Source: Auanema rhodensis
Taxonomy: Eukaryota; Nematoda; Chromadorea; Rhabditida; Rhabditidae
Direction: 5' to 3'
Assembly (NCBI GenBank): GCA_964057225.1
Contig: CAXKVF010000083.1
Location: 1 to 43,566 of the forward strand
Length of the DNA stretch: 43,566 bases
This document shows positions 23,055 through 35,700 of the stretch, piece by piece. A model generated the notes under the pieces. That model was not told the origin of the DNA, ran no database searches, and worked only from the letters and a program-made list of their open reading frames with translations. How positions within the stretch are numbered: position 1 is the first letter of the stretch; every line of letters starts with the position of its first letter. Made by a program: the position numbers and the translations under genes.

Positions 23055-26000
23055 AAAGTCATGGTTACCATGAAGCAATATCAATAAAAATTTGTTTTTA
23101 GACTAATATGGACATGGGGAATCTAATTTTGAAAACCGCATCTCTTTATCTTTCACGTGAAGCGAGTTACATACCAAGTGCACATCACGTGTACATTTAA
23201 TTAGCATAAATTAAAGTTCACGTAAAATTCAAAGTCATGGTTACCATGCACCAATATCAATGAAAATTTGTTTTTAGACTAATATGGACATGGGGAATCT
23301 AATTTTGAAAACCGCATCTCTTTATCTTTTACGTGAAGCGAGTTACATACCAAGTGCACATCACGTGTACATTTAATTAGCATAAATTAAAGTTCACGTA
23401 AATTTCAAAGTCATGGTTACCATGAACCAATATCAATAAAAATTTGTTTTTAGACTAATATGGACATGGGGAATCTAATTTTGAAAACCGCATCTCTTTA
23501 TCTTTCACGTGAAGCGAGTTACATACCAAGTGCACATCACGTGTACATTTAATTAGCATAAATTAAAGTTCACGTAAATTTCAAAGTCATGGTTACCATG
23601 AACCAATGTCAATAAAAATTTGTTTTTAGACTAATATGGACATGGGGAATCTAATTTTGAAAACCGCATCTCTTTATCTTTCACGTGAAGCGAGTTACAT
23701 ACCAAGTGCACATCACGTGTACATTTAATTAGCATAAATTAAAGTTCACGTAAAATTCAAAGTCATGGTTACCATGCACCAATATCAATAAAAATTTGTT
23801 TTTAGACTAATATGGACATGGGGAATCTAATTTTGAAAACCGCATCTTTTTATCTTTCACGTGAAGCGAGTTACATACCAAGTGCACATCACGTGTACAT
23901 TTAATTAGCATAAATTAAAGTTCACGTAAATTTCAAAGTCATGGTTACCATGAACCAATATCAATAAAAATTTGTTTTTAGACTAATATGGACATGGGGA
24001 ATCTAATTTTGAAAACCGCATCTCTTTATCTTTCACGTGAAGCGAGTTACATACCAAGTGCACATCACGTGTACATTTAATTAGCATAAATTAAAGTTCA
24101 CGTAAATTTCAAAGTCATGGTTACCATGAACCAATATCAATAAAAATTTGTTTTTAGACTAATATGGACATGGGGAATCTAATTTTGAAAACCGCATCTC
24201 TTTATCTTTCACGTGAAGCGAGTTACATACCAAGTGCACATCACGTGTACATTTAATTAGCATAAATTAAAGTTCACGTAAATTTCAAAGTCATGGTTAC
24301 CATGAAGCAATATCAATAAAAATTTGTTTTTAGACTAATATGGACATGGGGAATCTAATTTTGAAAACCGCATCTCTTTATCTTTCACGTGAAGCGAGTT
24401 ACATACCAAGTGCACATCACGTGTACATTTAATTAGCATAAATTAAAGTTCACGTAAATTTCAAAGTCATGGTTACCATGAACCAATATCAATAAAAATT
24501 TGTTTTTAGACTAATATGGACATGGGGAATCTAATTTTGAAAACCGCATCTCTTTATCTTTCACGTGAAGCGAGTTACATACCAAGTGCACATCACGTGT
24601 ACATTTAATTAGCATAAATTAAAGTTCACGTAAAATTCAAAGTCATGGTTACCATGCACCAATATCAATAAAAATTTGTTTTTAGACTAATATGGACATG
24701 TGGAATCTAATTTTGAAAACCGCATCTCTTTATCTTTCACGTGAAGCGAGTTACATACCAAGTGCACATCACGTGTACATTTAATTAGCATAAATTAAAG
24801 TTCACGTAAATTTCAAAGTCATGGTTACCATGAACCAATATCAATAAAAATTTGTTTTTAGACTAATATGGACATGGGGAATCTAATTTTGGAAACCGCA
24901 TCTCTTTATCTTTCACGTGAAGCGAGTTACATACCAAATGCACATCACGTGTACATTTAATTAGCATAAATTAAAGTTCACGTAAATTTCAAAGTCATGG
25001 TTACCATGAACCAATATCAATAAAAATTTGTTTTTAGACTAATATGGACATGGGGAATCTAATTTTGAAAACCGCATCTCTTTATCTTTCACGTGAAGCG
25101 AGTTACATACCAAGTGCACATCACGTGTACATTTAATTAGCATAAATTAAAGTTCACGTAAAATTCAAAGTCATGGTTACCATGCACCAATATCAATAAA
25201 AATTTGTTTTTAGACTAATATGGACATGGGGAATCTAATTTTGAAAACCGCATCTCTTTATCTTTCACGTGAAGCGAGTTACATACCAAGTGCACATCAC
25301 GTGTACATTTAATTAGCATAAATTAAAGTTCACGTAAATTTCAAAGTCATGGTTACCATGCACCAATATCAATAAAAATTTGTTTTTAGACTAATATGGA
25401 CATGGGGAATCTAATTTTGAAAACCGCATCTCTTTATCTTTCACGTGAAGCGAGTTACATACCAAGTGCACATCACGTGTACATTTAATTAGCATAAATT
25501 AAAGTTCACGTAAATTTCAAAGTCATGGTTACCATGAACCAATATCAATAAAAATTTGTTTTTAGACTAATATGGACATGGGGAATCTAATTTTGAAAAC
25601 CGCATCTCTTTATCTTTCACGTGAAGCGAGTTACATACCAAGTGCACATCACGTGTACATTTAATTAGCATAAATTAAAGTTCACGTAAATTTCAAAGTC
25701 ATGGTTACCATGAACCAATATCAATAAAAATTTGTTTTTAGACTAATATGAACATGGGGAATCTAATTTTGGAAACCGCATCTCTTTATCTTTCACGTGA
25801 AGCGAGTTACATACCAAGTGCACATCACGTGTACATTTAATTAGCATAAATTAAAGTTCACGTAAATTTCAAAGTCATGGTTACCATGAAGCAATATCAA
25901 TAAAAATTTGTTTTTAGACTAATATGGACATGGGGAATCTAATTTTGAAAACCGCATCTCTTTATCTTTCACGTGAAGCGAGTTACATACCAAGTGCACA

Positions 26001-26398
26001 TCACGTGTACATTTAATTAGCATAAATTAAAGTTCACGTAAAATTCAAAGTCATGGTTACCATGCACCAATATCAATAAAAATTTGTTTTTAGACTAATA
26101 TGGACATGGGGAATCTAATTTTGAAAACCGCATCTCTTTATCTTTCACGTGAAGCGAGTTACATACCAAGTGCACATCACGTGTACATTTAATTAGCATA
26201 AATTAAAGTTCACGTAAATTTCAAAGTCATGGTTACCATGCACCAATATCAATAAAAATTTGTTTTTAGACTAATATGGACATGGGGAATCTAATTTTGA
26301 AAACCGCATCTCTTTATCTTTCACGTGAAGCGAGTTACATACCAAGTGCACATCACGTGTACATTTAATTAGCATAAATTAAAGTTCACGTAAATTTC

Positions 26399-29300
26399 AA
26401 AGTCATGGTTACCATGAACCAATATCAATAAAAATTTGTTTTTAGACTAATATGGACATGGGGAATCTAATTTTGAAAACCGCATCTCTTTATCTTTCAC
26501 GTGAAGCGAGTTACATACCAAGTGCACATCACGTGTACATTTAATTAGCATAAATTAAAGTTCACGTAAATTTCAAAGTCATGGTTACCATGAAGCAATA
26601 TCAATAAAAATTTGTTTTTAGACTAATATGGACATGGGGAATCTAATTTTGAAAACCGCATCTCTTTATCTTTCACGTGAAGCGAGTTACATACCAAGTG
26701 CACATCACGTGTACATTTAATTAGCATAAATTAAAGTTCACGTAAAATTCAAAGTCATGGTTACCATGCACCAATATCAATGAAAATTTGTTTTTAGACT
26801 AATATGGACATGGGGAATCTAATTTTGAAAACCGCATCTCTTTATCTTTCACGTGAAGCGAGTTACATACCAAGTGCACATCACGTGTACATTTAATTAG
26901 CATAAATTAAAGTTCACGTAAATTTCAAAGTCATGGTTACCATGAACCAATATCAATAAAAATTTGTTTTTAGACTAATATGGACATGGGGAATCTAATT
27001 TTGAAAACCGCATCTCTTTATCTTTCACGTGAAGCGAGTTACATACCAAGTGCACATCACGTGTACATTTAATTAGCATAAATTAAAGTTCACGTAAATT
27101 TCAAAGTCATGGTTACCATGAACCAATATCAATAAAAATTTGTTTTTAGACTAATATGGACATGGGGAATCTAATTTTGAAAACCGCATCTCTTTATCTT
27201 TCACGTGAAGCGAGTTACATACCAAGTGCACATCACGTGTACATTTAATTAGCATAAATTAAAGTTCACGTAAATTTCAAAGTCATGGTTACCATGAAGC
27301 AATATCAATAAAAATTTGTTTTTAGACTAATATGGACATGGGGAATCTAATTTTGAAAACCGCATCTCTTTATCTTTCACGTGAAGCGAGTTACATATCA
27401 AGTGCACATCACGTGTACATTTAATTAGCATAAATTAAAGTTCACGTAAATTTCAAAGTCATGGTTACCATGAAGCAATATCAATAAAAATTTGTTTTTA
27501 GACTAATATGGACATGGGGAATCTAATTTTGAAAACCGCATCTCTTTATCTTTCACGTGAAGCGAGTTACATACCAAGTGCACATCACGTGTACATTTAA
27601 TTAGCATAAATTAAAGTTCACGTAAAATTCAAAGTCATGGTTACCATGCACCAATATCAATAAAAATTTGTTTTTAGACTAATATGGACATGTGGAATCT
27701 AATTTTGAAAACCGCATCTCTTTATCTTTCACGTGAAGCGAGTTACATACCAAGTGCACATCACGTGTACATTTAATTAGCATAAATTAAAGTTCACGTA
27801 AATTTCAAAGTCATGGTTACCATGAACCAATATCAATAAAAATTTGTTTTTAGACTAATATGGACATGGGGAATCTAATTTTGAAAACCGCATCTCTTTA
27901 TCTTTCACGTGAAGCGAGTTACATACCAAGTGCACATCACGTGTACATTTAATTAGCATAAATTAAAGTTCACGTAAATTTCAAAGTCATGGTTACCATG
28001 AACCAATATCAATAAAAATTTGTTTTTAGACTAATATGGACATGGGGAATCTAATTTTGAAAACCGCATCTCTTTATCTTTCACGTGAAGCGAGTTACAT
28101 ACCAAGTGCACATCACGTGTACATTTAATTAGCATAAATTAAAGTTCACGTAAATTTCAAAGTCATGGTTACCATGAAGCAATATCAATAAAAATTTGTT
28201 TTTAGACTAATATGGACATGGGGAATCTAATTTTGAAAACCGCATCTCTTTATCTTTCACGTGAAGCGAGTTACATACCAAGTGCACATCACGTGTACAT
28301 TTAATTAGCATAAATTAAAGTTCACGTAAAATTCAAAGTCATGGTTACCATGCACCAATATCAATGAAAATTTGTTTTTAGACTAATATGGACATGGGGA
28401 ATCTAATTTTGAAAACCGCATCTCTTTATCTTTCACGTGAAGCGAGTTACATACCAAGTGCACATCACGTGTACATTTAATTAGCATAAATTAAAGTTCA
28501 CGTAAATTTCAAAGTCATGGTTACCATGAACCAATATCAATAAAAATTTGTTTTTAGACTAATATGGACATGGGGAATCTAATTTTGAAAACCGCATCTC
28601 TTTATCTTTCACGTGAAGCGAGTTACATACCAAGTGCACATCACGTGTACATTTAATTAGCATAAATTAAAGTTCACGTAAATTTCAAAGTCATGGTTAC
28701 CATGAACCAATATCAATAAAAATTTGTTTTTAGACTAATATGGACATGGGGAATCTAATTTTGAAAACCGCATCTCTTTATCTTTCACGTGAAGCGAGTT
28801 ACATACCAAGTGCACATCACGTGTACATTTAATTAGCATAAATTAAAGTTCACGTAAATTTCAAAGTCATGGTTACCATGAAGCAATATCAATAAAAATT
28901 TGTTTTTAGACTAATATGGACATGGGGAATCTAATTTTGAAAACCGCATCTCTTTATCTTTCACGTGAAGCGAGTTACATATCAAGTGCACATCACGTGT
29001 ACATTTAATTAGCATAAATTAAAGTTCACGTAAATTTCAAAGTCATGGTTACCATGAAGCAATATCAATAAAAATTTGTTTTTAGACTAATATGGACATG
29101 GGGAATCTAATTTTGAAAACCGCATCTCTTTATCTTTCACGTGAAGCGATATACATACCAAGTGCACATCACGTGTACATTTAATTAGCATAAATTAAAG
29201 TTCACGTAAAATTCAAAGTCATGGTTACCATGCACCAATATCAATAAAAATTTGTTTTTAGACTAATATGGACATGTGGAATCTAATTTTGAAAACCGCA

Positions 29301-29742
29301 TCTCTTTATCTTTCACGTGAAGCGAGTTACATACCAAGTGCACATCACGTGTACATTTAATTAGCATAAATTAAAGTTCACGTAAATTTCAAAGTCATGG
29401 TTACCATGAACCAATATCAATAAAAATTTGTTTTTAGACTAATATGGACATGGGGAATCTAATTTTGGAAACCGCATCTCTTTATCTTTCACGTGAAGCG
29501 AGTTACATACCAAGTGCACATCACGTGTACATTTAATTAGCATAAATTAAAGTTCACGTAAATTTCAAAGTCATGGTTACCATGAACCAATATCAATAAA
29601 AATTTGTTTTTAGACTAATATGGACATGTGGAATCTAATTTTGAAAACCGCATCTCTTTATCTTTCACGTGAAGCGAGTTACATACCAAGTGCACATCAC
29701 GTGTACATTTAATTAGCATAAATTAAAGTTCACGTAAATTTC
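26399..29742 (+). repeat. 9-monomer (1584-bp) higher-order repeat, two copies plus one flanking monomer
   Basis: Units at 26575-28158 and 28159-29742 share the order AAGC(A173), CACC with A32G, AACC, AACC, AAGC with C120T, AAGC(A173), CACC with G63T, AACC, AACC. The second unit has later changes: GCGATATAC instead of GCGAGTTAC near 29147-29152, A78G in the eighth monomer and G63T also in the ninth. The AACC monomer at 26399 extends the period by one to the left. The HOR does not occur in the duplicated flanks. Confidence 0.88.
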
Positions 29743-30446
29743 AAAGTCATGGTTACCATGCACCAATATCAATAAAAATTTGTTTTTAGACTAATATGGA
29801 CATGGGGAATCTAATTTTGAAAACCGCATCTCTTTATCTTTCACGTGAAGCGAGTTACATACCAAGTGCACATCACGTGTACATTTAATTAGCATAAATT
29901 AAAGTTCACGTAAATTTCAAAGTCATGGTTACCATGAACCAATATCAATAAAAATTTGTTTTTAGACTAATATGGACATGGGGAATCTAATTTTGAAAAC
30001 CGCATCTCTTTATCTTTCACGTGAAGCGAGTTACATACCAAGTGCACATCACGTGTACATTTAATTAGCATAAATTAAAGTTCACGTAAATTTCAAAGTC
30101 ATGGTTACCATGAACCAATATCAATAAAAATTTGTTTTTAGACTAATATGGACATGGGGAATCTAATTTTGAAAACCGCATCTCTTTATCTTTCACGTGA
30201 AGCGAGTTACATACCAAGTGCACATCACGTGTACATTTAATTAGCATAAATTAAAGTTCACGTAAATTTCAAAGTCATGGTTACCATGAAGCAATATCAA
30301 TAAAAATTTGTTTTTAGACTAATATGGACATGGGGAATCTAATTTTGAAAACCGCATCTCTTTATCTTTCACGTGAAGCGAGTTACATACCAAGTGCACA
30401 TCACGTGTACATTTAATTAGCATAAATTAAAGTTCACGTAAATTTC
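29743..30446 (+). repeat. Four unmarked satellite monomers
   Basis: The types are CACC, AACC, AACC and AAGC, with no private markers that I could see. They separate the 9-monomer HOR from the G65T blocks. Nothing else is present. Confidence 0.8.
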
Positions 30447-32206
30447 AAAGTCATGGTTACCATGCACCAATATCAATAAAAATTTGTTTTTAGACTAATA
30501 TGGACATGGGTAATCTAATTTTGAAAACCGCATCTCTTTATCTTTCACGTGAAGCGAGTTACATACCAAGTGCACATCACGTGTACATTTAATTAGCATA
30601 AATTAAAGTTCACGTAAATTTCAAAGTCATGGTTACCATGAACCAATATCAATAAAAATTTGTTTTTAGACTAATATGGACATGGGGAATCTAATTTTGA
30701 AAACCGCATCTCTTTATCTTTCACGTGAAGCGAGTTACATACCAAGTGCACATCACGTGTACATTTAATTAGCATAAATTAAAGTTCACGTAAATTTCAA
30801 AGTCATGGTTACCATGGACCAATATCAATAAAAATTTGTTTTTAGACTAATATGGACATGGGGAATCTAATTTTGAAAACCGCATTTCTTCATTTTTCAC
30901 GTGAAGCGAGTTACATACCAAGTGCACATCACGTGTACATTTAATTAGCATAAATTAAAGTTCACGTAAATTTCAAAGTCATGGTTACCATGCACCAATA
31001 TCAATAAAAATTTGTTTTTAGACTAATATGGACATGGGGAATCTAATTTTGAAAACCGCATCTCTTTATCTTTCACGTGAAGCGAGTTACATACCAAGTG
31101 CACATCACGTGTACATTTAATTAGCATAAATTAAAGTTCACGTAAATTTCAAAGTCATGGTTACCATGCACCAATATCAATAAAAATTTGTTTTTAGACT
31201 AATATGGACATGGGTAATCTAATTTTGAAAACCGCATCTCTTTATCTTTCACGTGAAGCGAGTTACATACCAAGTGCACATCACGTGTACATTTAATTAG
31301 CATAAATTAAAGTTCACGTAAATTTCAAAGTCATGGTTACCATGAACCAATATCAATAAAAATTTGTTTTTAGACTAATATGGACATGGGGAATCTAATT
31401 TTGAAAACCGCATCTCTTTATCTTTCACGTGAAGCGAGTTACATACCAAGTGCACATCACGTGTACATTTAATTAGCATAAATTAAAGTTCACGTAAATT
31501 TCAAAGTCATGGTTACCATGGACCAATATCAATAAAAATTTGTTTTTAGACTAATATAGACATGGAGAATCTAATTTTGAAAACCGCATTTCTTCATTTT
31601 TCACGTGAAGCGAGTTACATACCAAGTGCACATCACGTGTACATTTAATTAGCATAAATTAAAGTTCACGTAAATTTCAAAGTCATGGTTACCATGAACC
31701 AATATCAATAAAAATTTGTTTTTAGACTAATATGGACATGGGTAATCTAATTTTGAAAACCGCATCTCTTTATCTTTCACGTGAAGCGAGTTACATACCA
31801 AGTGCACATCACGTGTACATTTAATTAGCATAAATTAAAGTTCACGTAAATTTCAAAGTCATGGTTACCATGAACCAATATCAATAAAAATTTGTTTTTA
31901 GACTAATATGGACATGGGGAATCTAATTTTGAAAACCGCATCTCTTCATCTTTCACGTGAAGCGAGTTACATACCAAGTGCACATCACGTGTACATTTAA
32001 TTAGCATAAATTAAAGTTCACGTAAATTTCAAAGTCATGGTTACCATGAACCAATATCAATAAAAATTTGTTTTTAGACTAATATGGACATGGGGAATCT
32101 AATTTTGAAAACCGCATTTCTTCATTTTTCACGTGAAGCGAGTTACATACCAAGTGCACATCACGTGTACATTTAATTAGCATAAATTAAAGTTCACGTA
32201 AATTTC
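30447..32206 (+). repeat. 4-monomer then 3-monomer repeat with G65T and C-to-T-rich segment markers
   Basis: Monomers with G65T (GGGTAATC) start at 30447, 31151 and 31679. Two monomers after each comes one whose 88-99 segment reads TTCTTCATTTTT (monomers at 30799, 31503 and 32031). Spacing is four monomers and then three. The first two of these late monomers are the only ones with GACC at 19-22. The one at 31503 adds two G-to-A changes (ATATAGACATGGAG). The third has an AACC head, which again suggests exchange inside a monomer. Confidence 0.8.
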
Positions 32207-32734
32207 AAAGTCATGGTTACCATGAACCAATATCAATAAAAATTTGTTTTTAGACTAATATGGACATGGGGAATCTAATTTTGAAAACCGCATCTCTTTA
32301 TCTTTCACGTGAAGCGAGTTACATACCAAGTGCACATCACGTGTACATTTAATTAGCATAAATTAAAGTTCACGTAAATTTCAAAGTCATGGTTACCATG
32401 AACCAATATCAATAAAAATTTGTTTTTAGACTAATATGGACATGGGGAATCTAATTTTGAAAACCGCATCTCTTTATCTTTCACGTGAAGCGAGTTACAT
32501 ACCAAGTGCACATCACGTGTACATTTAATTAGCATAAATTAAAGTTCACGTAAAATTCAAAGTCATGGTTACCATGCACCAATATCAATAAAAATTTGTT
32601 TTTAGACTAATATGGACATGGGGAATCTAATTTTGAAAACCGCATCTCTTTATCTTTCACGTGAAGCGAGTTACATACCAAGTGCACATCACGTGTACAT
32701 TTAATTAGCATAAATTAAAGTTCACGTAAATTTC
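32207..32734 (+). repeat. Three satellite monomers leading to the junction with the distal 10.8-kb copy
   Basis: The types are AACC, AACC with A173 and CACC, without private markers. The junction at 32734/32735 falls in ordinary head-to-tail satellite. It shows no insertion, microhomology tract or break that would mark a duplication edge. The true left edge of the repeat could lie further left, but the window has no sequence before position 1 to test this. Confidence 0.75.
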
Positions 32735-35700
32735 AAAGTCATGGTTACCATGAACCAATATCAATAAAAATTTGTTTTTAGACTAATATGGACATGGGGA
32801 ATCTAATTTTGAAAACCGCATCTCTTCATCTTTCACGTGAAGCGAGTTACATACCAAGTGCACATCACGTGTACATTTAATTAGCATAAATTAAAGTTCA
32901 CGTAAAATTCAAAGTCATGGTTACCATGAACCAATATCAATAAAAATTTGTTTTTAGACTAATATGGACATGGGGAATCTAATTTTGAAAACCGCATCTC
33001 TTTATCTTTCACGTGAAGCGAGTTACATACCAAGTGCACATCACGTGTACATTTAATTAGCATAAATTAAAGTTCACGTAAATTTCAAAGTCATGGTTAC
33101 CATGAACCAATATCAATAAAAATTTGTTTTTAGACTAATATGGACATGGGGAATCTAATTTTGAAAACCGCATCTCTTCATCTTTCACGTGAAGCGAGTT
33201 ACATACCAAGTGCACATCACGTGTACATTTAATTAGCATAAATTAAAGTTCACGTAAAATTCAAAGTCATGGTTACCATGCACCAATATCAATAAAAATT
33301 CGTTTTTAGACTAATATGGACATGGGGAATCTAATTTTGAAAACCGCATCTCTTTATCTTTCACGTGAAGCGAGTTACATACCAAGTGCACATCATGTGT
33401 ACATTTAATTAGCATAAATTAAAGTTCACGTAAATTTCAAAGTCATGGTTACCATGAACCAATATCAATAAAAATTTGTTTTTAGACTAATATGGACATG
33501 GGGAATCTAATTTTGAAAACCGCATCTCTTTATCTCTCACGTGAAGCGAGTTACATACCAAGTGCACATCACGTGTACATTTAATTAGCATAAATTAAAG
33601 TTCACGTAAATTTCAAAGTCATGGTTACCATGAAGCAATATCAATAAAAATTTGTTTTTAGACTAATATGGACATGGGGAATCTAATTTTGAAAACCGCA
33701 TCTCTTTATCTTTCACGTGAAGCGAGTTACATACCAAGTGCACATCACGTGTACATTTAATTAGCATAAATTAAAGTTCACGTAAATTTCAAAGTCATGG
33801 TTACCATGAAGCAATATCAATAAAAATTTGTTTTTAGACTAATATGGACAGGGGGAATCTAATTTTGAAAACCGCATCTCTTTATCTTTCACGTGAAGCG
33901 AGTTACATACCAAGTGCACATCACGTGTACATTTAATTAGCATAAATTAAAGTTCACGTAAATTTCAAAGTCATGGTTACCATGAACCAATATCAATAAA
34001 AATTTGTTTTTAGACTAATATGGACATGGGGAATCTAATTTTGAAAACCGCATCTCTTTATCTTTCACGTGAAGCGAGTTACATACCAAGTGCACATCAC
34101 GTGTACATTTAATTAGCATAAATTAAAGTTCACGTAAAATTCAAAGTCATGGTTACCATGCACCAATATCAATAAAAATTTGTTTTTAGACTAATATGGA
34201 CATGGGGAATCTAATTTTGAAAACCGCATCTCTTTATCTTTCACGTGAAGCGAGTTACATACCAAGTGCACATCACGTGTACATTTAATTAGCATAAATT
34301 AAAGTTCACGTAAATTTCAAAGTCATGGTTACCATGAACCAATATCAATAAAAATTTGTTTTTAGACTAATATGGACATGGGGAATCTAATTTTGAAAAC
34401 CGCATCTCTTCATCTTTCACGTGAAGCGAGTTACATACCAAGTGCACATCACGTGTACATTTAATTAGCATAAATTAAAGTTCACGTAAAATTCAAAGTC
34501 ATGGTTACCATGCACCAATATCAATAAAAATTCGTTTTTAGACTAATATGGACATGGGGAATCTAATTTTGAAAACCGCATCTCTTTATCTTTCACGTGA
34601 AGCGAGTTACATACCAAGTGCACATCATGTGTACATTTAATTAGCATAAATTAAAGTTCACGTAAATTTCAAAGTCATGGTTACCATGAAGCAATATCAA
34701 TAAAAATTTGTTTTTAGACTAATATGGACATGGGGAATCTAATTTTGAAAACCGCATCTCTTTATCTTTCACGTGAAGCGAGTTACATACCAAGTGCACA
34801 TCACGTGTACATTTAATTAGCATAAATTAAAGTTCACGTAAATTTCAAAGTCATGGTTACCATGAACCAATATCAATAAAAATTTGTTTTTAGACTAATA
34901 TGGACATGGGGAATCTAATTTTGAAAACCGCATCTCTTTATCTTTCACGTGAAGCGAGTTACATACCAAGTGCACATCACGTGTACATTTAATTAGCATA
35001 AATTAAAGTTCACGTAAAATTCAAAGTCATGGTTACCATGCACCAATATCAATAAAAATTTGTTTTTAGACTAATATGGACATGGGGAATCTAATTTTGA
35101 AAACCGCATCTCTTTATCTTTCACGTGAAGCGAGTTACATACCAAGTGCACATCACGTGTACATTTAATTAGCATAAATTAAAGTTCACGTAAATTTCAA
35201 AGTCATGGTTACCATGAACCAATATCAATAAAAATTTGTTTTTAGACTAATATGGACATGGGGAATCTAATTTTGAAAACCGCATCTCTTCATCTTTCAC
35301 GTGAAGCGAGTTACATACCAAGTGCACATCACGTGTACATTTAATTAGCATAAATTAAAGTTCACGTAAAATTCAAAGTCATGGTTACCATGCACCAATA
35401 TCAATAAAAATTCGTTTTTAGACTAATATGGACATGGGGAATCTAATTTTGAAAACCGCATCTCTTTATCTTTCACGTGAAGCGAGTTACATACCAAGTG
35501 CACATCATGTGTACATTTAATTAGCATAAATTAAAGTTCACGTAAATTTCAAAGTCATGGTTACCATGAAGCAATATCAATAAAAATTTGTTTTTAGACT
35601 AATATGGACATGGGGAATCTAATTTTGAAAACCGCATCTCTTTATCTTTCACGTGAAGCGAGTTACATACCAAGTGCACATCACGTGTACATTTAATTAG

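Larger units (their letters stand above)
19185..26398 (+). repeat. Satellite stretch with recurring trimer and tetramer blocks
   Basis: A CACC, CACC, AACC, AACC(G57A, A78G) tetramer, already seen upstream, recurs at 21472 and 25167. A CACC, AACC, AACC(G57A, A78G) trimer is tandem at 21648-22703. AAGC(A173), CACC, CACC is tandem at 19185-20239. A32G (CAATGAAAA) marks CACC monomers at 20592 and 23231. Blocks are rearranged rather than strictly periodic. Both 1-bp deletions of the array lie here. No non-satellite sequence is present. Confidence 0.75.
10833..32734 (+). repeat. Non-duplicated middle of the array, about 124.5 monomers
   Basis: This 21.9-kb part is satellite throughout but has no second copy in the window. 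It contains the only two length variants, the G57A/A78G subfamily, the A32G, G63T and G65T markers and the only GACC monomers (at 30799 and 31503). Together with one copy of the flanking repeat it would make one 32,734-bp super-period. It contains no gene or non-satellite sequence. Confidence 0.9.
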
